In this document: positions 9,692-18,810 of the stretch, in pieces
Layout: every line of letters begins with the position of its first letter
Position numbering within the stretch: the first letter of the stretch is position 1
From: Microcystis elabens FACHB-917
GTDB lineage: Bacteria > Cyanobacteriota > Cyanobacteriia > PCC-6307 > Cyanobiaceae
DNA: 64,000 nucleotides
Direction of reading: 5' to 3'
NCBI RefSeq assembly: GCF_014698445.1
Contig: NZ_JACJSZ010000002.1
Coordinates: forward strand, 62,001 to 126,000
Position numbers and translations under genes: made by a program
Notes under the pieces: model-generated
Database searches by the model: none
What the model saw: the letters and a program-made list of their open reading frames with translations, nothing else
Told to the model about the DNA's origin: nothing

Positions 9692-10083
9692 GCACTTCGC
9701 GGTGGTAGGCGGCGTTCTGGATGTAGAAGGAGGCCACCGGCACCGCCACCAGCGAGCCGAGGAAGCAGGTGAACACCGACACCACCAGCACCAGCAGCCA
9801 GGCCAGAGAGGATCGTGAACGGCAGCTGCACCAGATTGCCGAGCACCGCCGCCACACCGGCCGCGGCCTCCGAACCCGCGGCGCCGCTGGAGAGGCCGAC
9901 GCCCAGGGTGGTGAGGGCAAGGGAGGCCACGAAGCCGACGACGCCGATGACGCCGATGACGATCGTGACCACCCAGATCAGCAGGATGATGGGGATGTGG
10001 GCCAGGAAGGCGGCCCAGGCCTTGGAGATGCTGGGGGGCTCTTAGGCGATCGCGGCGGCCAAGGAGAAGGGTTCGTACTGGGC
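9684..10083 (-). pseudogene. Broken small membrane-protein gene
   Basis: Read leftward, one frame gives AQYEPFSLAAAIA, then an in-frame TAA (near 10043), then EPPSISKAWAAFLAHIPI followed by a Val/Ile-rich membrane segment and LVQLPFTILSG. The sensible protein then continues in another frame as LAWLLVLVVSVFTCFLG and ends at 9684 in SFYIQNAAYHREVLS. The gene therefore carries one stop and one frameshift (near 9805) and no evident start codon. It looks like a three- or four-helix membrane protein of about 125 residues; I do not recognise the family. It is convergent with the desaturase and overlaps its stop by 8 bases. Confidence 0.6.
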
Positions 10084-10193
10084 GGAACCTAGGGGTGTTC
10101 CGCTGGCTCAGCAACGCAAAGGCGGCCGGCCGGCGGCGGCAGCGGGAGCCAGCATGGGGGGAGCCGCACCCCGGCGGCGCCACGGAGGTTGCC

Positions 10194-10637
10194 TTGCCCC
10201 CATCCGATCCGGCCGACTGGCTGCTGCTCTGCCGCACGGTCCGCTTCGGCGACACCGACGCCGCCGGGGTGATGCACTTCCACCAGCTGCTGCGCTGGTG
10301 CCATGTGGCTTACGAGGAGAGCCTGGAACGGTTCGGGGTGGTGGCCGGCACGATCTTCCCTGGCCCGGGCCGGACCCCGGCGGTTGCCCTGCCGATCGTG
10401 CATGTGAGCGCCGACTACCGGCGGCCCCTGGCCTGCGGCGATCCCCTGGCGATCGAGCTGCGGCCCCTGCAGCTCGACGAGGGCAGCTTCGAGATTCGCT
10501 ACCGCTTCCTGCACGACGGCCAGGAGGCGGCCAGCGGGCTGACCCGGCACGTGGCCATCGAGGCAGCCAGCCGCCGGCGGACGGAACTGCCCCCGGAGCT
10601 GGTGCACTGGCTGGAGGCCAGCCGGACGGGCCCCTAG
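10194..10637 (+). CDS. Acyl-CoA thioesterase, probably 1,4-dihydroxy-2-naphthoyl-CoA hydrolase
   Basis: This hot-dog-fold thioesterase has the 4-hydroxybenzoyl-CoA-thioesterase-type motif VRFGDTDAAGVMHFHQLLRW, where Asp is the usual catalytic residue, followed by AYEESLERFG. In cyanobacteria this family includes the DHNA-CoA hydrolase of phylloquinone synthesis, and menE, menC, menA and an isochorismate synthase lie next door, so that role is likely though inferred. Start: TTG at 10194 is chosen because GGAGG lies five bases upstream; the open frame extends to a GTG at 10095. Length is then 147 residues, normal for the family. Confidence 0.85.
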   Translation: MPPSDPADWLLLCRTVRFGDTDAAGVMHFHQLLRWCHVAYEESLERFGVVAGTIFPGPGRTPAVALPIVHVSADYRRPLACGDPLAIELRPLQLDEGSFEIRYRFLHDGQEAASGLTRHVAIEAASRRRTELPPELVHWLEASRTGP

Positions 10638-10825
10638 CGCCGGTGCAGCCCCGCCCAGGCCAGAGCGGCCAGCTGCAGCGGCAGCAGCGCCGCCATCAGG
10701 GCCAGCGGGTGCAGGCCGTCATGGGGCGTGGCCGCCAGGGCCAGGACACTCACCAGCCCTCCTCCTGCCACCAGGATGAGGGCCAGCCGTCGTGGCCCGG
10801 CCCCGGCCGGCCGGAGCACGGACAT
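10634..10825 (-). CDS. Small two-helix membrane protein
   Basis: A 63-residue peptide with two hydrophobic segments, LALILVAGGGLVSVLALA and an Ala/Leu-rich C-terminal helix, separated by a short polar loop (TPHDGLHP). Its ATG overlaps the stop of the upstream TM2-like gene (TGATG), and its stop overlaps the stop of the convergent thioesterase gene. No family is recognised. It is probably the distal cistron of the men genes transcribed leftward. Confidence 0.6.
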   Translation of the reverse strand: MSVLRPAGAGPRRLALILVAGGGLVSVLALAATPHDGLHPLALMAALLPLQLAALAWAGLHRR

Positions 10826-11073
10826 CAGAACCACTCCCGGGTGGCGTCGATGTACTGGGCCTGGAACTCCTCGGTGGACTTGGTGAGGTAGAGGACGCCT
10901 TCGATCACCCCGATGATCCCCATCACCGAAGCGCCGAAGCCGCAGGTGAGCACCGTGACCAGCAGCAACCTGTGGATGCCCAGCGACCCCAGGAAGATGG
11001 CCAGCAGCCCCGCCGCCAGCTTCTTGTTGCTGGTCTCGACCTGTTGACTGTCGGTCTTGGCGGCAGGGGCGAT
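10825..11073 (-). pseudogene. TM2-domain protein, apparently damaged
   Basis: The frame reads KKLAAGLLAIFLGSLGIHR, then LLLVTVLTCGFGASVMGIIG, and ends YIDATREWF, all typical of cyanobacterial TM2-domain proteins. Two things are wrong. The usual block between GIHK and the second helix (roughly a dozen residues) is missing, in frame. No ATG, GTG or TTG lies between the stop codon before it (the menE TGA, 11074-11076) and the conserved domain; the first codon is ATC. Either a non-standard ATC start is used or the gene has lost its start. TM2 proteins are small two-helix membrane proteins of unclear function. Confidence 0.55.
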
Positions 11074-12399
11074 TCAGATGGCTTCTAGCGAGTCCAGCCA
11101 GCGCTGCCAACGGCCCCGTTCCCATTTGCCGGCGGCGGTCGGCGCCAGCGAAGGGCAGAGGTGCCAGCTCCGGGGCCGCTCGGCGGGGGCCCAGGCGGCC
11201 GTGATGGCCGGCAGCCGCCCCAGCAGCTCCGCCCCTTCCCCCTCCCTCGCGGGCCGCACCAGGGCCACCAGCCGTTCCCCCCACTCCGGATCGGGCCGGG
11301 CCAGCAGCAACACGGCCGCCAGGCCCGCCCCCCGCTGGGCTGCCTCGGCCTGCAGCCGTTCCTCCAGCCGCTCCGGGAACACCGTCTCGCCGCCGCTGTG
11401 CAGGGCCCCGTCGAGGCGGCCGAGCAGTTCCAGCCCCTCGGGCCCGATCCGGCCGCCGTCACCGCTGCGCCACCAGCCGTCCGGCTGCAGCGCCAGGGGC
11501 CGCAGACGGCCCTCCTCAAGCCACCCGGGGCTGAGGCGCCCGCAACGCACCTCCACGGCCCCGCTGCTCCCATCGAGCCGCAGGGCCACATCCGCCAGCG
11601 GCGCGCCACAGCCCGGGACGCCGGCCAGGAAGCGCTGCGGCGGCAGGGCACACACCATGGCGGCGGTCTCGGTGGCGCCGTAGCAGGGGGCCAGGGGCAG
11701 GCGGGCCCGGCGGGCGGCGGCCGCCAGCGGCGCCGGCAGGGCCGCCCCACCGACCCAGATCAGGGCGCACTCCGCCAGCCAGGCGGTGGCGGCGGGGCTG
11801 GCCAGCAGCCGGGCCAGCTGGGTGGGCACCAGCGAGAGCAGCACGGGCCGTTCCGGAGGCAGGGGACAGGCCGCGGGCAGGAGCTCCGGGCGCCGCAGCA
11901 GCGACGGGGCCAGCCAGCGCCACTCGCCCCCCCAGCGGCGGGCCCGCACCAGCGGCAGCAGGCCGCTGACGTGGTGCAGGGGCAGGGAGTCGAGATGGAG
12001 ACAGGCGGCCGGCTCCAGGCCCAGGCCCACCACCCAGGTGGCGGTGGCGTCGGCGGAGGCCTGCAGGTGGGCCAGGGGCTGCAGGCACCAGTGGCGCCCG
12101 CCTCTGCTGCCGCCGCTGCCCACCACCACGGCGGCCCCGAACCGTTCCAGCTCCGCCTGCTCCCCCGGTGCGCCGTCGAAGGCTGCGGCCAGCTCGCCCT
12201 GCTGCCCCGGGCCCGCCAGGGCCACCAGCCGCTGTCGCCCCCAGGCCTGCTCCAGGCGGGCCGCCGCGGCCTCGGGGTCGGCCCGGGCGGCATCGAGCAG
12301 CAGGGGCGCCCAGGGGGAATCGGCCACGGGGTGTCTCGGCGGAGCGCTGCGGGCGGACGGCACTGTGGGGGCACGGTAGGGCTGGGCTGGTGGCGGCAC
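11074..12399 (-). CDS. menE: o-Succinylbenzoate-CoA ligase (MenE-like)
   Basis: A member of the acyl/aryl-CoA synthetase (ANL) superfamily that would activate o-succinylbenzoate with ATP and CoA in phylloquinone synthesis. Visible motifs: LHHVSGLLPLVRA, LIWVGGAALP, the adenylate-binding PCYGATETAAMVCALP, DGWWRSGDGGRIGPEGLELLGR and the C-terminal APTAAGKWERGRW lysine loop. At 441 residues it is short compared with typical ANL enzymes, as is common for MenE. The GTG at 12399 is used; a GTG at 12327 is also possible. It follows menC with a 22-base gap. Confidence 0.88.
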   Translation of the reverse strand: MPPPAQPYRAPTVPSARSAPPRHPVADSPWAPLLLDAARADPEAAAARLEQAWGRQRLVALAGPGQQGELAAAFDGAPGEQAELERFGAAVVVGSGGSRGGRHWCLQPLAHLQASADATATWVVGLGLEPAACLHLDSLPLHHVSGLLPLVRARRWGGEWRWLAPSLLRRPELLPAACPLPPERPVLLSLVPTQLARLLASPAATAWLAECALIWVGGAALPAPLAAAARRARLPLAPCYGATETAAMVCALPPQRFLAGVPGCGAPLADVALRLDGSSGAVEVRCGRLSPGWLEEGRLRPLALQPDGWWRSGDGGRIGPEGLELLGRLDGALHSGGETVFPERLEERLQAEAAQRGAGLAAVLLLARPDPEWGERLVALVRPAREGEGAELLGRLPAITAAWAPAERPRSWHLCPSLAPTAAGKWERGRWQRWLDSLEAI

Positions 12400-12421
12400 T
12401 GGCTGGGATGGCTGGAGCGGC

Positions 12422-13384
12422 TCAGGCCGCCGCCGCCCAGACCCGCTCGGGGTCCGGATCGAACAGGGAGCCGGCGGGCGACCAGTCCGGCGCCAGGCCG
12501 GGGGCCACCGGCGTCGGCCCCCGCCACTGCAGGGCCGCCAGATGGGCCGTCCAGCGGGCGCCGAGGCCGGTCTCGAAGCCGGTGCTGACCATCAGCCGGG
12601 GCACCCCACGGCCCAGCTGGGCCAGAAGGGGCCGGGGATCACCGTCCTGGGACGGACGCCGCACCTGCCAGCCCGCCCAGCACCGCCGCAGCTGGGGCCT
12701 CCGCCGCAGGGATTCATCCAATGCCACAGGAATCCGCTCGGCCAGCGCCTCGAGGCCCTCCTGGTCGTCGGCGGCCAGGGGCTGCTCCAGCCACTGCAGC
12801 CGCGGCTCCCGCTCCAGCCGGTCGGCCCAGGCGGCGGCGGTGGCCCGGTCCCAGGCGCCGTTGGCATCGAGCCGCAGGCGGCCTTCGGCCGGCAGGCGCT
12901 CCAGCAGCCGCTCCAGCAGGCGGCGCTCCAGCCCATCGTCTGCCGCCGCCACCTTCCACTTGAAGGTGGCGGTGGCGGCAAGCCCCCGCTCCAGACCCGC
13001 GAGCATCGCCTCGCCGGCCCCCAACAGCCAGGCCGACGGGGGAGCGGCCAGCCAGCCGCCGGCGGCCGGGCCCACCTCGCTATCGATCTCGGCCAGGGCC
13101 GCCCCCAGGGCGAAGGCCAGGCTGGGCGGCAGGGCGGACAGGCACCGCTCCAGGGCATTCCGCTCAGCGACGGGACCGAGGCCCCCCAGGGCGGCGGCCA
13201 CGGCGGTGTGTTCGTCCGGGTCGAGCGGGGCCGCCTCGCCCCACCCCACGGCGCCGCCTTGGCCCTGGAGCCGCAGCAGCCAGCCCCGTTTCTCCTCCCG
13301 CCGGCCTGCGGCCGTCCGCAGCGGCCGGGGCAGCCGGAAGGCGAAGGGCCGCACCCGCAGCTCCAGCGGCCCGCCGGCGCTCAC
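12422..13384 (-). CDS. menC: o-Succinylbenzoate synthase
   Basis: An enolase-superfamily enzyme that dehydrates SHCHC to o-succinylbenzoate in phylloquinone synthesis. The 320 residues show the superfamily core: the KxK catalytic motif in FKWKVA, metal ligands in RLDANGAWD, WLEQPL and ALDES, and the C-terminal VSTGFETGLG. The N-terminal capping domain is present. The ATG overlaps the menA stop by four bases (ATGA), so menA, menC and menE form a coupled leftward operon. Confidence 0.93.
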   Translation of the reverse strand: MSAGGPLELRVRPFAFRLPRPLRTAAGRREEKRGWLLRLQGQGGAVGWGEAAPLDPDEHTAVAAALGGLGPVAERNALERCLSALPPSLAFALGAALAEIDSEVGPAAGGWLAAPPSAWLLGAGEAMLAGLERGLAATATFKWKVAAADDGLERRLLERLLERLPAEGRLRLDANGAWDRATAAAWADRLEREPRLQWLEQPLAADDQEGLEALAERIPVALDESLRRRPQLRRCWAGWQVRRPSQDGDPRPLLAQLGRGVPRLMVSTGFETGLGARWTAHLAALQWRGPTPVAPGLAPDWSPAGSLFDPDPERVWAAAA

Positions 13385-14367
13385 CGTCGCGCCAGGACCC
13401 CGATCCAGGGGCCCAGGGCCAGGCCGCAGGCGAGCCCGAGGCCGTTGAGGGCCTGGAAGCGCAGGGCCAGGAACTTGCTGCCGACGATGCGCTCCGGCCG
13501 GTGATGGTCGTCACCGAGGAGCCGGATCAGGGCCCGGGCCGGCGGCAGGCCGATCGCCCCCAGCAGGGCGGAGAGGGGCCACCAGCCCAGCAGCACCGGC
13601 GCCCACTGCAGCGCCAGGGCCGCGGCCACGAACCAGGGCACCAGGCCGGCGGCTCGCCGGGTGCCGAGGCGCACCACCGGCGAGCGCTTGCCGTGGGCGG
13701 CGTCCTCCTCCACCTGGTGGAAATGGGAGCAGAACAGCACCAGGGTGGTGGCCAGCGCCGGGCCGCTGCCCAGCAGCAGGGCGGCCCCCCAGGGCACCCC
13801 GGCGGCCGCCTCGCCGGCCGGGGCCAGGGCCAGCAGGGCGGCGGCGGTGGCGCAGGGGCCGAAGGCCAGCCAGCAGAGGGGTTCCCCCAGGCCCCGGTAG
13901 CCGAGGCGGAACGGCGGCCCCTGGTAGAGGTAGCCCAGGCCGCAGCAGAGCAGCACCAGCAGCAGCACGGCGCTGCTGCTGCGCAGGGCCACCAGGGCCA
14001 TCAGGGCCAGCCCGACCACCAGGCAGCCATTGGCCAGGGCCAGCACCCCGTCCCGCCGGCCGGTGAGGTTGACCACCGAATGGGGCTTGCCGTGGGTGTC
14101 CACGCCGGTGTCGGCATCGAAGACGTCATTGGCGAGGTTCTCCCACCCCAGCAGCAGCACGGCGGCCAGCAGGAACAGCAGCAGCTGGTCGGGCCTCAGG
14201 GCCAGACCCTGGCCCAGCCGCCAGCCCGCCGCCAGCAGCACCGGCATCACCGCCACGGCGTACATGGGCCACTTCACCGCCGCCCGCCAGAGGCGGCCGC
14301 GGTCGGCGGCCGCGGCGTCGGCGGCCCCCGCGGCGTAACGGCTTGCGACGACCTGGGGCTCGGACAT
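13381..14367 (-). CDS. menA: 2-Carboxy-1,4-naphthoquinone phytyltransferase
   Basis: A UbiA-superfamily membrane prenyltransferase that attaches phytyl (or another prenyl group) to DHNA in phylloquinone or menaquinone synthesis. The first Asp-rich motif is in NLANDVFDADTGVDTHGKPH, the second in FCSHFHQVEEDAAHGKRSP, and about eight or nine hydrophobic segments cover the rest of the 328 residues. It is the first gene of the leftward menA-menC-menE set, divergent from the isochorismate synthase gene with only 38 bases between the start codons. Confidence 0.95.
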   Translation of the reverse strand: MSEPQVVASRYAAGAADAAAADRGRLWRAAVKWPMYAVAVMPVLLAAGWRLGQGLALRPDQLLLFLLAAVLLLGWENLANDVFDADTGVDTHGKPHSVVNLTGRRDGVLALANGCLVVGLALMALVALRSSSAVLLLVLLCCGLGYLYQGPPFRLGYRGLGEPLCWLAFGPCATAAALLALAPAGEAAAGVPWGAALLLGSGPALATTLVLFCSHFHQVEEDAAHGKRSPVVRLGTRRAAGLVPWFVAAALALQWAPVLLGWWPLSALLGAIGLPPARALIRLLGDDHHRPERIVGSKFLALRFQALNGLGLACGLALGPWIGVLARR

Positions 14368-14405
14368 GGGGGCCGCGGGCGTTGGGCGGGGAAAGGCCCA
14401 TACAT

Positions 14406-15887
14406 TTGAGCAGCCTTCCGCCCCGGTCCCGCGGCCCCTTGGTGCAGGCCCCCGCCAGCTTCTCCGCGCTGCTCTCGGCAGCCACCGCCGCCGGCCGGCG
14501 TCTGGAGGAGGAGGGAGTGCTCAGCCTGGCGGTGCCGCTGGCCGCCCTCGACCCCCTCGCGGCCCTGACCCGCCTGGGTACCGGCGGCGACTTCCGCTTC
14601 CTCTGGGACGGCGCCCCGGGGCTGAGCATCGCCGCCGCCGGCCTGTGCAACAGCCTGGAGCTGAGCGGTCCGCGACGCTTCGAGCTGGCCCAGCGCTTCA
14701 GCAGCCTCAGCCTCAGCCGCCTGGCCCGCGAAGCGGCCCCCTGCCCGGCCCTGGCCCGGCCCAGGGTGCTGCTGGCCTTCGCCTTCTTCGAGAGCCCCCT
14801 GCACCCCGGCACCGGCGTGGCCGGAGTGCAGGCGGTCCTGCCCACCTGGCAGCTGAGCCGCCAGGGCCGCCACTGCTGGCTGCGGCTGCAGCGCAGCCTG
14901 GGGGGCGACGTCACGGCCCGCACCGTGGCCGAGGAGCTCTGGGAGACACGGCAGCGGCTTGATCTCCTGGCCGGCGTCGGGTTCTGCGGAACCGTCGACG
15001 AATGGCCGATCGGCATCGCCCGTGGCTCCCACTGGCACGCGGGCTATCGCTCCGCCCTCGACCGGGCCCTGGAGCTGGTGGAGCGGGGCGAGCTGCAGAA
15101 GCTGGTGCTGGCCGTGCGGCAGCACCTGCTCCTGGACGGCCCCCTCGATCCCCTCAGCCTGCTGTCCCACCTGCGCCGCAGCCAGCCCGGCAGCTGCCGC
15201 TTCCTGTGGCAGCGCTCGCAGCGGGAAGCGCTGGTGGGGGCCTCGCCGGAACGGCTGTTGACCCTGCGGCAGGGCCAGCTGCGCAGCGATGCGCTGGCCG
15301 GCACCGCCCCGCTGGGGGAACCCGCCGACCAGCTGCTGCACTCGCGCAAGGACCGCCACGAACATGAGCTGGTGGTGGAGACGATCACTGCCGTACTGCA
15401 GAAGGCGGGTCTCGAGCCGCGACGGCCACGGCGGCCGCGGCTGGCCCGGCACGGTTCCCTGGTGCACCTGCACACGCCGATCACGGCCTCCCTGCAGGCC
15501 CAGGCCCCCCTCAGCCTGGCGGAGGCGCTCCACCCCACCCCGGCGGTGGCGGGCCTGCCCCGGCGCGAGGCGATGGCCTGGCTGCGCAGCCTGGAGCCGT
15601 TCGAGCGGGGGCACTACGCCGCACCGATCGGCTGGATCGACACCGAAGGCGACACCGACCTGCGGGTGGCGATCCGCAGCGGCACGCTGCGGGGGCGGCA
15701 GCTGGAGCTGACCGCCGGGGCGGGACTGGTGCGGGGCTCCCACCCCGAGCGGGAACTGCAGGAGGTGGCCCTCAAGCTCGGGGTGCTGCAGCAGCAGCTC
15801 AACCTGCCGGTGGCGGCCGGCGTCGACGGAGCCGGACCGACGCCGGGCGGGGGCTTTCAGCCGGCCAGCAGGCGCTCGATCACCTGA
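14406..15887 (+). CDS. menF: Isochorismate synthase (chorismate-binding family)
   Basis: Converts chorismate to isochorismate, the first committed step to phylloquinone. The C-terminal chorismate-binding domain shows [63 protein letters not shown] and [19 protein letters not shown]. The N-terminal half is the more variable part. Start: TTG 14406 is chosen because GGGGAAAGG lies just upstream; a GTG at 14442 or a further TTG at 14343 are alternatives. Its 3' end overlaps convergent gshB by 31 bases. Confidence 0.92.
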   Translation: MSSLPPRSRGPLVQAPASFSALLSAATAAGRRLEEEGVLSLAVPLAALDPLAALTRLGTGGDFRFLWDGAPGLSIAAAGLCNSLELSGPRRFELAQRFSSLSLSRLAREAAPCPALARPRVLLAFAFFESPLHPGTGVAGVQAVLPTWQLSRQGRHCWLRLQRSLGGDVTARTVAEELWETRQRLDLLAGVGFCGTVDEWPIGIARGSHWHAGYRSALDRALELVERGELQKLVLAVRQHLLLDGPLDPLSLLSHLRRSQPGSCRFLWQRSQREALVGASPERLLTLRQGQLRSDALAGTAPLGEPADQLLHSRKDRHEHELVVETITAVLQKAGLEPRRPRRPRLARHGSLVHLHTPITASLQAQAPLSLAEALHPTPAVAGLPRREAMAWLRSLEPFERGHYAAPIGWIDTEGDTDLRVAIRSGTLRGRQLELTAGAGLVRGSHPERELQEVALKLGVLQQQLNLPVAAGVDGAGPTPGGGFQPASRRSIT

Positions 15888-16858
15888 TCGGCCAGGGGCC
15901 GTTGGCCCAGCCGCTCCACCTCCCGCACCCCGGTGGGGCTGGTGACGTTGATCTCGCTGAGCCGGCCGTCGATGACGTCGATGCCGACGAAGAACAGCCC
16001 CTCGGCCCGCAGCACGGGCGCCAGTTCGGCGCAGATGCGCCGTTCGGCGTCGGTGAGGTCGGCGGCGACGGGAGCCCCCCCGAGGGCCAGGTTGCTGCGG
16101 AATTCCCCCGCCTTCGGCAAGCGGTTCACGGCGCCGAGGGGCTCGCCGTCCACCAGCAGGATGCGCTTGTCGCCGGCGGTGACCGCGGGCAGAAAGGCCT
16201 GGACCATCACGGGCAACGTCTCCTGGAGGGTGACCAGCTCCAGCAGGGAGCGCAGGCCGGGGGCCGCCGCCGTGGCCCGCACCACCCCCTGGCCGGCCCG
16301 GCCCGCCAGGGGCTTGAGCACCACCTCCTCATGGTCAGCGGCAAAGGCGGCCAGCTGCTCCACCCGGGCGCTGACCAGCGAGGGCGCCATCAGATGGCTG
16401 AAGCGCAGGGCACCCAGCTTCTCGTTCCACGACCGCAGGGCCGCCGGGCGGTTGAGCACCCGCACCCCGAGGGGCTCAGCCAGCTCAAGCAACTGGGTGG
16501 CGTAGAGGTAGGCCTCATCGACCGGCGGATCCTTGCGCATCCAGATCCAGCGGAAGTGATCCAGCGGCAGGTCGCGGGGCTCGTCGGCCTCGACCCAGGG
16601 ATCGGCCACGCTCCAGCCCTCGGCAGTGGCGGCCATCGGCGCCAGGTGCACCGGCTGGGCCCAGGCCCGGGGCCGGTGGTTGCCGGGGGCGGCCCCGGAC
16701 GTGGCGGCGGCGCTGGAGAGGTCGGCCTGGGTGCAGACCCACACCGCCAGACCGGCCCGCTGGGCCGCCTGCATCAGGGCCACACTGGAGTCCTTGGCCG
16801 GCCGCAGGCGCGTGATCGGATCGACCACGAAGAGCTGGGCCTCCCGATCGCGGCTCAC
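15857..16858 (-). CDS. gshB: Glutathione synthetase
   Basis: ATP-grasp ligase joining gamma-glutamylcysteine and glycine. The 333 residues match bacterial Gsh[21 protein letters not shown] at the N-terminus, [22 protein letters not shown] (broken here by the usual MRKDPP motif), [47 protein letters not shown] and the metal-binding EINVTSPTG. The ATG overlaps the glutaredoxin stop by four bases, so grx and gshB form one operon. Confidence 0.95.
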   Translation of the reverse strand: MSRDREAQLFVVDPITRLRPAKDSSVALMQAAQRAGLAVWVCTQADLSSAAATSGAAPGNHRPRAWAQPVHLAPMAATAEGWSVADPWVEADEPRDLPLDHFRWIWMRKDPPVDEAYLYATQLLELAEPLGVRVLNRPAALRSWNEKLGALRFSHLMAPSLVSARVEQLAAFAADHEEVVLKPLAGRAGQGVVRATAAAPGLRSLLELVTLQETLPVMVQAFLPAVTAGDKRILLVDGEPLGAVNRLPKAGEFRSNLALGGAPVAADLTDAERRICAELAPVLRAEGLFFVGIDVIDGRLSEINVTSPTGVREVERLGQRPLADQVIERLLAG

Positions 16859-17178
16859 GCGCTCAGACGAAGAAGGGGACCGAGCTCACCGGCGCCGTTG
16901 AGATTGGCCAGTTCGCCGTACCCGCCGATGGCGATGCCGTCGATGAAGATCTGGGGAACGCTGGTGCGACCGTCGGAGCGCTTCATCATCAGCTTCTTGT
17001 TGATCTCGTCGTCGTCAATGATGAACTCGTTGTAGGTGACACCCAGCCTGTCGAGGAGTCCCTTGGCCCGGATGCAGTCGGCGGAGAAGCGATAGGTGTA
17101 GATCTCCACCTTGGCCGGTGGCTTCACCTCCGCGGTGTCCGGCCCGGATTGCTCTGGGTGGACTCCTGACATCTCCAT
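16855..17178 (-). CDS. Glutaredoxin-like protein with atypical active site
   Basis: The 107 residues have the glutaredoxin fold order: [23 protein letters not shown] (split here as strand, active site and helix 1), SVPQIFIDG with the cis-Pro motif, and the [10 protein letters not shown] glutathione-binding turn. The active site reads SADC where glutaredoxins normally have CPYC or CPFC, so the N-terminal nucleophilic Cys is Ser and only the second Cys remains. The GG-C-D pattern near the C-terminus has Tyr for Cys. It is translationally coupled to gshB. It may be a glutathione-binding or monothiol-like variant; redox activity is doubtful. Confidence 0.85.
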   Translation of the reverse strand: MEMSGVHPEQSGPDTAEVKPPAKVEIYTYRFSADCIRAKGLLDRLGVTYNEFIIDDDEINKKLMMKRSDGRTSVPQIFIDGIAIGGYGELANLNGAGELGPLLRLSA

Positions 17179-17339
17179 CCGGTCTCTTCCGGGGCGTTGT
17201 GGCGCAGCTTAAGGGGGTCGTCCATGCCCCAACGGTTCCAGCCGTGGCACAGGGCCCACCGAACGCCCCCGGTGACGAACCGTCAGGGCCAGGCATGGTG
17301 GGGGACTCGCACTCCGACGGGGCAACCTGCGTCGGCGCG

Positions 17340-18027
17340 ATGCGAGCCCGTCCCCCTTCGCCCCAGCAGATCCGCAACGCCCTGCAGGTGGGGTTCACCG
17401 GGTTCCTGGCGGCCGGCATGGGCGCGGATCGTCGGCACCGTGTTCGGGGGCGCCGTGGTGGTGCTGCTCATCCAGGCCCTGCACAACTGGCTGGCCATCG
17501 GGATCGGCTATGTGCTCATTCAGCTGCTGGGACGCCGGCTGGGGCTCAGTTCGGCCACCTTGATGAACGCGGTGATCATGACCGTCCTGATCCTGGCGGT
17601 TCCCGCCCACGAGCGGATGGGGGGCTGGTACGTCGTCGACAGGACCGGCTGGCACCTGCTCGGACTGCTGCTGGGCATGGGGGTGGAGCGCCTGTTCTGG
17701 TTCCGCTCGCCGCTGGAGCGCCTGGAGGACAGTGAACGGGGCCTGCTGGGCCGGCTAAAGGCCCTGCTGGCGGGCACCTCCCACGACGGGGAGGAGGAGC
17801 TGATCGACGCCTACGCCGCCCATTGCGCGGTGCGCAGCATCGTCCTGCGCAGCCCCCAGGCCCACCGACTGGACGGTGAGGGGATGCGGCGGCGACAGGA
17901 GGCGCTTGAGCAGGCGCTGCGCCACGGCGTCGCCATGGTCAGGGCCCCGGCCGTGCTGCGCTCCATCGACGCCGACGCCTGCCGCGAGGCCCTGCTGCGG
18001 TGGCGGGGGCAGGGGACGGTGCCATGA
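17340..18027 (+). pseudogene. FUSC-type membrane protein, disrupted (first of a broken pair)
   Basis: From ATG 17340 the frame gives QQIRNALQVGFTGFLAAGM and is then lost. From about 17422 another frame continues RIVGTVFGGAVVVLLIQALH through the membrane region to VERLFWFRSPLERLEDSERG and the soluble half, ending at 18027. Compared with the intact paralogue at 5742-6719, the stretch holding the second membrane helix is missing at the junction, so this looks like a deletion plus frameshift. It overlaps the next gene by ATGA. A 161-base gap lies upstream with no feature I can name. Confidence 0.7.
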
Positions 18028-18778
18028 GGCGGGCCGAACGGTCGGCGGTGATCGTGCGCAACGGGGCGGTCCTGGCCCTGGTGGTGGCCGCCTGCAACCA
18101 CCTGGCGCTTCCCGAGGGCCTGTTCCTGGCCCTGGGGGTGCTCATCATTCTCGAGACCGACCTCGGCGGCGGCGTGCTGGCCGGGCGGGAGCGGATCATC
18201 GGCACCCTGCTGGGACTGCTCGCCGTGGTGATCGGCGCGGGCCTCCTGGCGGCCTGTCCAGCGCCCTCGCGGTGTTCGTGGGTCTGACCCTGGTGCGGCT
18301 GTTCGGGTTCGCCGCCGGTCTGGCCAGCGGCTTCGTGGTGGGCGGGCACATGGTGGCGGGCAGCCTGCTGAACCACAGCGACGCCTGGTGGCACTACGTC
18401 TTCCGGCGGATGGTGATGACGGTCCTGGGCGTGATCCTCGGGGTGGTGGTGTCGCGGCAGATCTACAGCCAGCGGTCCTCCAGCGTCTGGCAGGCCTCCT
18501 GTGACGGCTGGCTGCTCGACCTGGCCGGCTTCCTGGGGCGCCTGCCGGCCATTCCCGAGCCGGAACCGCTCGTCGCGGCCCTGCGGGAACGCCGCAATGC
18601 CCTCCGCCGCCAGCTGCCCCAGCTGGCGGCGGAACGGACCCTCATCCACGGCCAGCCGGACGGGACGGTGCTGCGGGCCCAGCGGCTGATCGCCAGCCGG
18701 CTGCTGCTGCTCGCGGACGCCCTGATCCGGCTGCCCCGGTCCCCGGAGCGGTCGGGACAGCCGCAGGCAGGGCGCTGA
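18024..18778 (+). pseudogene. FUSC-type membrane protein, frameshifted (second of a broken pair)
   Basis: The first frame gives ERSAVIVRNGAVLALVVAA through GRERIIGTLLGLLAVVIGAG and then ends at a stop at 18287. One base over, from about 18255, the protein resumes as SSALAVFVGLTLVRLFGFAA, then VVGGHMVAGSLLNHSDAWWH, the end of the membrane half, and a helical soluble region to 18778. It aligns in layout with the intact second FUSC gene at 4648-5751. A single-base indel near 18255 explains the break. Confidence 0.7.
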
Positions 18779-18810
18779 TAGGGTCGAGCCATCGACGGAT
18801 TCGCTTCCCC

